Assembly (NCBI GenBank): GCA_024278135.1
Contig: JAJRTU010000137.1
Coordinates: 1 to 45,915 of the forward strand
Direction: 5' to 3'
DNA length: 45,915 nucleotides
Source of the DNA: Gammaproteobacteria bacterium
GTDB lineage: Bacteria; Pseudomonadota; Gammaproteobacteria; Eutrophobiales; Eutrophobiaceae
Shown: one piece after another, positions 39,764 through 45,915 of the stretch
Layout: every line of letters starts with the position of its first letter
Position numbering within the stretch: the stretch's first letter is position 1
Translations under genes and position numbers: made by a program
The notes under the pieces: model-generated
The model's database searches: none
Told to the model about the DNA's origin: nothing
What the model saw: the letters and a program-made list of their open reading frames with translations, nothing else

Positions 39764-40789
39764 ATGTCGGTACAGTCTCAACCGCTCAGTATTGAAGACT
39801 TGTTTCACGAATTCAGCAGCAAGTTGCTATTGCAATGGGTTGCCGGGCAAGCCGGGGAAAAGAGAGAAATCCTGCCGGAAACAATGAGCAATCTTAGCCA
39901 GAGCAGTATCGAGAGCAAACCAGCGCTTACCGATGAAATTGCACCTGAAACGCTGATCCCCACCGGCCGATCCTTTGTGGGCTACCTTAATCTCATCCAC
40001 CCTCACCAGATCCAAATACTGGGAAACACCGAACTCGACTACATAGAAAAACTTCGCAGCACCACCCGGGATGACGCTATCCGACAATTATTTGATCATG
40101 ACCCGGTCTGCCTCCTGCTGGCCGACAACAAGGAGATCCCGGCCTACCTGAAGCAAAAATGCGATGAATTTGCGGTACCCATGTTGATATCACCTTTAAG
40201 TGGTAACCGTCTGATTGAATCCATTCATTACTATCTGTCCAATCTCTTTGCTGAAGATCTTACCCTGCACGGTGTATTTATGGAGGTCATGGCCATCGGG
40301 GTGCTGATCACCGGCCCCAGCGGCATTGGTAAAAGTGAGCTGGCTCTTGAATTAATCACTCGCGGCCACCGACTGATTGCTGATGATGCACCGCAATTCT
40401 CCCGCATTACACCCGACATCATTAACGGCACCTGCCCGGAGGCACTGCGTGACTATCTCGAAGTACGAGGCATGGGTATTATCAACATCCGCCAGCTTTA
40501 CGGCGACAGCGCCATTAAGAAAAACAAATATCTGCGTCTGATCGTACGGCTCGAACCCATGAGCAAAGAACAGTTGTTACGCCTTGATCGACTCGAAGGA
40601 AGCCGTAACACCAGGAAAATAATGGATATTGAAGTCCCGGAGATTACCTTGCCGGTCGCACCGGGCCGCAATCTTGCCATCCTGCTGGAATGCGCCGCAA
40701 TAAATCACAATCTGATTATTTCCGGATACAACGCGACGGAAGAATTCATTATTTCCCAGCAGGCAATGATTGATCAGAAAAATGTCTGA
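39764..40789 (+). CDS. hprK: HPr kinase/phosphorylase
   Basis: Walker A VLITGPSGIGKSELALELITRGHRLIADDA, LEVRGMGIINIRQLYG. Confidence 0.94.
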   Translation: MSVQSQPLSIEDLFHEFSSKLLLQWVAGQAGEKREILPETMSNLSQSSIESKPALTDEIAPETLIPTGRSFVGYLNLIHPHQIQILGNTELDYIEKLRSTTRDDAIRQLFDHDPVCLLLADNKEIPAYLKQKCDEFAVPMLISPLSGNRLIESIHYYLSNLFAEDLTLHGVFMEVMAIGVLITGPSGIGKSELALELITRGHRLIADDAPQFSRITPDIINGTCPEALRDYLEVRGMGIINIRQLYGDSAIKKNKYLRLIVRLEPMSKEQLLRLDRLEGSRNTRKIMDIEVPEITLPVAPGRNLAILLECAAINHNLIISGYNATEEFIISQQAMIDQKNV

Positions 40790-41660
40790 ACTGACGGGAA
40801 AAGAGCGTCGTCTCATCATTGTCAGCGGCATGTCCGGCGCAGGCAAGTCTGTCGTATTAAATACACTGGAAGACCTGGATTTTTACTGTATTGACAATCT
40901 GCCGGTAAGCCTGCTCAAGCACCTGAGCGCACTGCTTGTCAATGACAAAGATGAGTTGCCGGTACAGGTCGCCGTGGGCATTGATGCGCGTAATCCTGCT
41001 GAATCGCTCTCGTCGCTGCCCGATTCCATTGCCCGGCTCCGGAACGAAGGCATCGCCACCGAACTGGTGTTCATGGAGGCGGGCGACGAAGAACTGACAA
41101 AACGCTACAGCGAAACCAGGCGCAAACATCCCCTGTCATCAGAGGAAGTATCCCTGGCCGATGCGATTACTAATGAAAGGAGCATTTTGAGCGATCTGTC
41201 CGATTTTGCCGATCTGCGCATTGACACCAGCCATAGTGTTGTCCACGACTTGCGCGCTATAGTACGGGACCGTATTGCCTTACGTACTTCTGCCGAACTA
41301 TCCATCCTGTTCCTGTCATTTGGCTTCAAGCGGGGCGTTCCCCGCGAAGCGGATTTTGTTTTTGATGTGCGTTGCCTGCCAAACCCGCACTGGGACAAAA
41401 ACCTGCGCCGCTATACCGGTAAAGATCAGCCCGTCGTCGATTTTCTGATGGCACAGACGATGGTGGTGGACATGCTGGATCAACTGAAGAGGTTTCTTGG
41501 TTACTGGATACCAAAATTTGAGGATGAAAATCGCAGTTATTTGTGTATTGCCGTAGGCTGTACGGGAGGACATCATCGCTCCGTTTTTTTAACCGAACAA
41601 CTGGCAGCCTGTTTTACCGGACTGGAGAAAAAGGTCCTGATCCGACATCGGGATTTATAA
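40782..41660 (+). CDS. rapZ: RNase adapter protein RapZ
   Basis: IVSGMSGAGKSVVLNTLEDLDFYCIDNLP, FLSFGFKRGVPREADFVFDVRCLPNPHW, IAVGCTGGHHRSVFLTE. Start may be 40770. Confidence 0.95.
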   Translation: MSELTGKERRLIIVSGMSGAGKSVVLNTLEDLDFYCIDNLPVSLLKHLSALLVNDKDELPVQVAVGIDARNPAESLSSLPDSIARLRNEGIATELVFMEAGDEELTKRYSETRRKHPLSSEEVSLADAITNERSILSDLSDFADLRIDTSHSVVHDLRAIVRDRIALRTSAELSILFLSFGFKRGVPREADFVFDVRCLPNPHWDKNLRRYTGKDQPVVDFLMAQTMVVDMLDQLKRFLGYWIPKFEDENRSYLCIAVGCTGGHHRSVFLTEQLAACFTGLEKKVLIRHRDL

Positions 41661-41661
41661 T

Positions 41662-42069
41662 ATGAGCATTGGACTGTTGATACTGAGTCATGACGGCATT
41701 GGTTCCTCCTTACTGGGCACTGCGATGCAGATGATCACGGACTGTCCGATTAAAACCAAGTTGTTGACCGTCGAACGGGACAGTGATCCGGAGGAATTGC
41801 TTGAACACGCAAAAGTTATTGTCGATGAACTGGATTCAGGAGAAGGTGTTCTTATATTGACCGATCTCTATGGTTCAACACCCTGTAACATAGCAACACA
41901 TTGTGCAAAAGAAAAAACTGTCGGCGCCGTCGCCGGACTTAATCTTTCCATGCTGATCCGGGTAATGAATTATCCTGAACTTGATCTGGCTGCTCTGGTT
42001 GACAAGGCCATTAGCGGTGGACAGGAAGGCGTCAAACAAATACTGGCAACAGATAGTTATGCAGACTAA
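41662..42069 (+). CDS. PTS EIIA component, mannose/fructose family
   Basis: GLLILSHDGIGSSLLGTAMQM (active-site His), VLILTDLYGSTPCNIA. Confidence 0.92.
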   Translation: MSIGLLILSHDGIGSSLLGTAMQMITDCPIKTKLLTVERDSDPEELLEHAKVIVDELDSGEGVLILTDLYGSTPCNIATHCAKEKTVGAVAGLNLSMLIRVMNYPELDLAALVDKAISGGQEGVKQILATDSYAD

Positions 42070-42328
42070 AGCAGTAACAATAATAAACAAGCTGGGCTTG
42101 CATGCCCGCGCAGCAGCGCGTTTTGTTCAGCTCGCCTCCAGCTTTGATTGTGAAATCCATGTGTCTCTTCACGGCAAGAAGGTCAGCGGAAAAAGCATAA
42201 TGGGCATCATGATGCTGGCCGCTGCCAAAGGTACGACCATTGAAATCACCACGGCCGGTGCCGATGAACTTCCCGCCCTGACACAACTGGAAAAATTGAT
42301 ACTCGACCGCTTCGGAGAAGACGAATGA
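42059..42328 (+). CDS. ptsH: Phosphocarrier protein HPr
   Basis: Internal ATG 42059 of the 41981 ORF: MQTKAVTIINKLGLHARAAARFVQLA (His site), KKVSGKSIMGIMMLAA (Ser site). Confidence 0.93.
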   Translation: MQTKAVTIINKLGLHARAAARFVQLASSFDCEIHVSLHGKKVSGKSIMGIMMLAAAKGTTIEITTAGADELPALTQLEKLILDRFGEDE

Positions 42329-44070
42329 CCATCGCCTTACAGGGGATGGGAGTATCGCGGGGTGTTGCGATCGGCAATGTGCACATCATTGAGCGCGACC
42401 AGCTCGAGATCGTGGAATATCAAATAGAGGACAGTGCTGTCGAGGCCGAAGTCCTGCGTTTACTGGATGCTGTCTCACAGGGCAAACAACAGTTACGCGC
42501 GATACGTGATCACATCCCGGATTCCACCAGTGCAGACATCGCCGCATTCATTGATACCCATCTGCTGATGATGGACGATATCGCCCTGACTCAGGAACCC
42601 ATCCGGCTCATCAAAGAAAACGGTTACAACGCCGAGTGGGCACTTAAACTGCAGCGCGACGCGCTGGTCGCCGCGTTCGAAGAAATGGACGATGCCTATT
42701 TACGTACACGTCGTGACGATGTCGACCATGTTGTTGATCGCATTCAACGCGTATTGCTCAAGCACGCACCTCTGCCCCATGAAGTCCCGGACGACAAACT
42801 CGATGGCTTTATCGTTCTGGCTGACGATTTAACGCCCGCTGACACGGTATTGATGCAGCACCAGGGCATTGTTGCGTTTATTACCGAGTACGGCGGACCG
42901 ACTTCACACACCGCGATTCTGGCAAGAAGCCTCGGCATTCCTGCCGTCATCAGCCTGCATAATGCGCTTCAGTATATTGAAGAGAATGATCTCATCATCA
43001 TTGACGGTACCTCGGGTGTGGTGCTGGTCGATCCGGATGAACGCAACCTGGCCTGCTACCGCAAGCAGCAACAGGAAGACATCCACTACTATTCCGGCTT
43101 AAGCAGACTGAAAGAAGGACCGGCGCTGACTAAAGACGGTGTGACCATAGAGTTAATGGCCAATATAGAACTGCCTCGCGATTTCGATACTGTGCGCGAA
43201 GTGGGTGCCAATGGGGTAGGCCTGTATCGCACTGAATTTCTGTACATGAACCGGGACAACCCTCCCGATGAAGAAGAACACTATCAGACCTATCTGAAGG
43301 TACTGGAAAAATTAAATGGTCTGCCGCTGACCATCCGAACCCTGGATCTCGGTGCGGACAAGCAGGTTGACGGCGGTCGCAAGAGCGGTCCGGTGCAGTC
43401 CAATCCGGCGCTGGGGCTGCGCGCCATCAGATTGTGTCTGAAAGAACCGACCTTGTTTCGACCTCAACTACGAGCTATATTTCGCGCCTCCGCACACGGC
43501 ACCATCAGACTGATGATCCCGATGCTGTCCAATCTGCAGGAAATGCAGCAGGTGCTGCAAATGATCGATGACATCAAGGCGGAACTGGATAAGGACAAGG
43601 CCGATTATGACCGCGACATGCCCATAGGCGGCATGATAGAAGTGCCGGCGGCGGCAATATGTGCAGATATCTTTGCTCACCACCTTGACTTTCTATCCAT
43701 CGGGACCAATGACCTGATTCAATATACCATTGCCATAGACCGGGTAAACGATGAGGTCAACTATCTTTATGATCCTCTGCATCCTGCCGTACTCCGTTTA
43801 ATCAACACCGTCCTGCAGGCGGGGGAAAAAGCCGGTATTCCCGTGGCAATGTGTGGCGAGATGGCCGGTGAAACACAATTCGCCCCTTTGCTGCTGGGTT
43901 TGGGTCTGCGTCAGTTCAGCGCACACCCGGCAAGTCTGCTTGAATTAAAAAAAATCATTGCCGAAACAGACACCGGCCAACTGAACCGGTTTACCGAACA
44001 GGTGCTGGCGGCCAGCAGCGGCGTCGATATCGCCTCTCTGGTTAGAAAACAAAATCTGGAAAATTACTGA
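42325..44070 (+). CDS. ptsI: Phosphoenolpyruvate-protein phosphotransferase, enzyme I
   Basis: GGPTSHTAILARSLGIPAV, GLYRTEFLYMNR, DFLSIGTNDLIQYTIAIDR, CGEMAG. Confidence 0.96.
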   Translation: MTIALQGMGVSRGVAIGNVHIIERDQLEIVEYQIEDSAVEAEVLRLLDAVSQGKQQLRAIRDHIPDSTSADIAAFIDTHLLMMDDIALTQEPIRLIKENGYNAEWALKLQRDALVAAFEEMDDAYLRTRRDDVDHVVDRIQRVLLKHAPLPHEVPDDKLDGFIVLADDLTPADTVLMQHQGIVAFITEYGGPTSHTAILARSLGIPAVISLHNALQYIEENDLIIIDGTSGVVLVDPDERNLACYRKQQQEDIHYYSGLSRLKEGPALTKDGVTIELMANIELPRDFDTVREVGANGVGLYRTEFLYMNRDNPPDEEEHYQTYLKVLEKLNGLPLTIRTLDLGADKQVDGGRKSGPVQSNPALGLRAIRLCLKEPTLFRPQLRAIFRASAHGTIRLMIPMLSNLQEMQQVLQMIDDIKAELDKDKADYDRDMPIGGMIEVPAAAICADIFAHHLDFLSIGTNDLIQYTIAIDRVNDEVNYLYDPLHPAVLRLINTVLQAGEKAGIPVAMCGEMAGETQFAPLLLGLGLRQFSAHPASLLELKKIIAETDTGQLNRFTEQVLAASSGVDIASLVRKQNLENY

Positions 44071-44189
44071 GGGAATATAAGGAAATACCTGTCCGGGCTC
44101 AGCACCTTATGTTTGCCTGTTCTCAATTTCCTTTCCCCAAGCCCCCGTCACGCTGATACACTTAGGCCTGGTTTCCACCAGGCCTGGCA

Positions 44190-45524
44190 ATGGACACAAT
44201 CACCCGACAAGAAAGCATTCTAACTGCGCTGTCAGTAGAGGACTTCGGGCAGGTACGTGCCCTGCTGGGCGACATGCATCCTTCAGAGATCGCCGATCTG
44301 GTGGAGAGCCTGCCACCGAAAGACAGGGAGACACTCTGGGATCTGATTGAGCCGGCACTTGAAGGAGATGTGTTGTCAGAGGTGCAGGATGCGGTGCGTG
44401 CCGGTTTACTGGAACAGATGCAGCCACAGGAAGTTGCCGAAGTAACCAAGGATCTGGAAACTGACGATGCGGCGGACATCCTTCAGGATCTGCCGGAAGA
44501 TGTTATCAACAGCGTGCTGGCCTCCATGAATGCGCAAAACCGCGAGCGACTGGCGTCCATCCTCTCCTATCCCGAAGATCAGGCCGGCGGTCTGATGAAT
44601 ATAGACGTGGTCTCCATCCGGGCTGACGTGTCACTGGATGTCGTGTCCCGTTATCTGCGTAAGTTGGGTGAACTGCCGGAACAAACAGACAACCTGATGG
44701 TGGTAGATCGTGAAAACCGCTATCTCGGCGTCTTGCCACTGGCAGATATTCTGACCAAAAAACCGCATACCAGCGTGGGCGAAAACATGATCAGGGAGGC
44801 GGGAATCACTGCCGACACACCCAGGTATGAAGTGGCCAGAATATTTGAACAGCGTGACTGGTTTTCCGCAGGCGTCGTGGACGAGGAAGGCAAACTACTG
44901 GGCCGCATCACCGTCGATGATGTTGTCGATGTCATTCAAAAGGAAGCGGAACAAACTGTGCGCAGCATGGCAGGTCTCGGCGAAGATGATATGTTTGCAC
45001 CTGTGCTGACAACCGCCAAACGCCGATCCATCTGGCTTGGTATTAACCTGATGACGGCGTTTCTGGCTTCCTGGGTGATCGGTCGTTTCTCCGACACCAT
45101 CGAACAACTGGTCGCACTGGCCGTGCTGATGCCCATCGTCGCCAGTATGGGCGGCGTTGCCGGCAGCCAGACGCTGACCATCGCTATTCGGGGCATCGCC
45201 CTTGGCCAGATCAGCAAGAGCAACTCTCGTATATTAATGATGAAAGAAGTGGCCGTGGGCGTGTTTAACGGTCTGATCTGGGCTGCTGTAGTGGCCGTGG
45301 TGGCCGGCCTCTGGTTCGGCGATTCTTCAATTGGTTATATTATTGGACTGGCAATGATTATTAATCTTGTGATTGCAGCATTGGCAGGCGCACTAATTCC
45401 CTTAACCCTGAAACGCTTCGGCGTTGACCCCGCCATTGCCGGCGGCGTCATACTGACCACCGTCACCGATGTTGTCGGCTTCATGACCTTCCTCGGTCTG
45501 GCGACATTGTTTTTGGTTAACTAG
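44190..45524 (+). CDS. mgtE: Magnesium transporter MgtE
   Basis: N-domain helical repeats, YPEDQAGGLMNIDVVS, CBS pair, GVAGSQTLTIAIRGIALGQI membrane domain. Confidence 0.94.
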   Translation: MDTITRQESILTALSVEDFGQVRALLGDMHPSEIADLVESLPPKDRETLWDLIEPALEGDVLSEVQDAVRAGLLEQMQPQEVAEVTKDLETDDAADILQDLPEDVINSVLASMNAQNRERLASILSYPEDQAGGLMNIDVVSIRADVSLDVVSRYLRKLGELPEQTDNLMVVDRENRYLGVLPLADILTKKPHTSVGENMIREAGITADTPRYEVARIFEQRDWFSAGVVDEEGKLLGRITVDDVVDVIQKEAEQTVRSMAGLGEDDMFAPVLTTAKRRSIWLGINLMTAFLASWVIGRFSDTIEQLVALAVLMPIVASMGGVAGSQTLTIAIRGIALGQISKSNSRILMMKEVAVGVFNGLIWAAVVAVVAGLWFGDSSIGYIIGLAMIINLVIAALAGALIPLTLKRFGVDPAIAGGVILTTVTDVVGFMTFLGLATLFLVN

Positions 45525-45550
45525 GGATCTGTCCGGCTCAGAGTTCCTGT

Positions 45551-45838
45551 ATGCTGATTTCACAACTTGTGCTGCTGCCTGTGTTCGGCGTTGTTATCTG
45601 GGGTTATTTCTTTTTCACCTCGAACTGCAAGGATCACCGCTATGGCAAAGTATACGATACTGTGATTATCTGTCTGGCAGCCGGCCTCTCCCTGCTCATC
45701 GCCAACGAAACGTACTCCCTGAATTACGGTGACTACGCACCTGCCTGGAAACCGGTATTCGCCGCCCTGTCTTCCGCTCACGTGTTCCCCCTGACCATGC
45801 TGGCAGGCATGCGGCTGAAGCTGAAGCTGTTTCAGTAA
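45551..45838 (+). CDS. Hypothetical small membrane protein
   Basis: 95-aa ORF with 2-3 hydrophobic segments (LISQLVLLPVFGVVIWGYFFF..., TVIICLAAGLSLLIA...). Confidence 0.55.
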   Translation: MLISQLVLLPVFGVVIWGYFFFTSNCKDHRYGKVYDTVIICLAAGLSLLIANETYSLNYGDYAPAWKPVFAALSSAHVFPLTMLAGMRLKLKLFQ

Positions 45839-45915
45839 GCCCTGGACGCCGGATATCCTTTTATTGATATAGACCAACAAACCGGGTGACCGGCTGTTTA
45901 TACTCGGGCACATGA

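Overview
The window reads as a conserved, gene-dense gammaproteobacterial chromosome segment. I see no prophage, transposon, CRISPR array, defence island or obviously new multi-gene system. Read left to right it contains: prfA(partial)-hemA (-); a TPR lipoprotein, lolB, ispE, tRNA-Gln(TTG), prs, rplY, pth, ychF, a TSUP permease and a Cys-rich small protein (+); a REC-PAS-LuxR regulator and a TusA-like protein (-); a zur-znuA-like-znuC-znuB operon with a clear Zur box, then a class I aldolase (+); rhomboid, a small lipoprotein, purC, glnS, ubiH-like, pepP and a UPF0149 gene (-); a TIGR02449-like gene, zapA and a 6S RNA (+); ilvA (-); rpiA, an unlisted 50-aa membrane ORF and dtd (+); a double-SBP lytic transglycosylase, murU-like and amgK-like (-); yrbG-like, kdsD, kdsC, lptC, lptA, lptB, rpoN, hpf, ptsN, hprK, rapZ, EIIA-Man, HPr, ptsI, mgtE and a small membrane protein (+). 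The observations most worth checking are regulatory or architectural. These are the Zur box with a Zn-independent aldolase next door, a sigma54-like -24/-12 element abutting rpoN, an FNR/Anr-like box at about -41.5 from a -10 element at the right edge, a terminator-like hairpin inside pth, hairpins over the rplY and mgtE ribosome-binding regions, and an LptA with a charged Cys-containing tail. No database search was possible. Family names come from recognising motifs and gene order.
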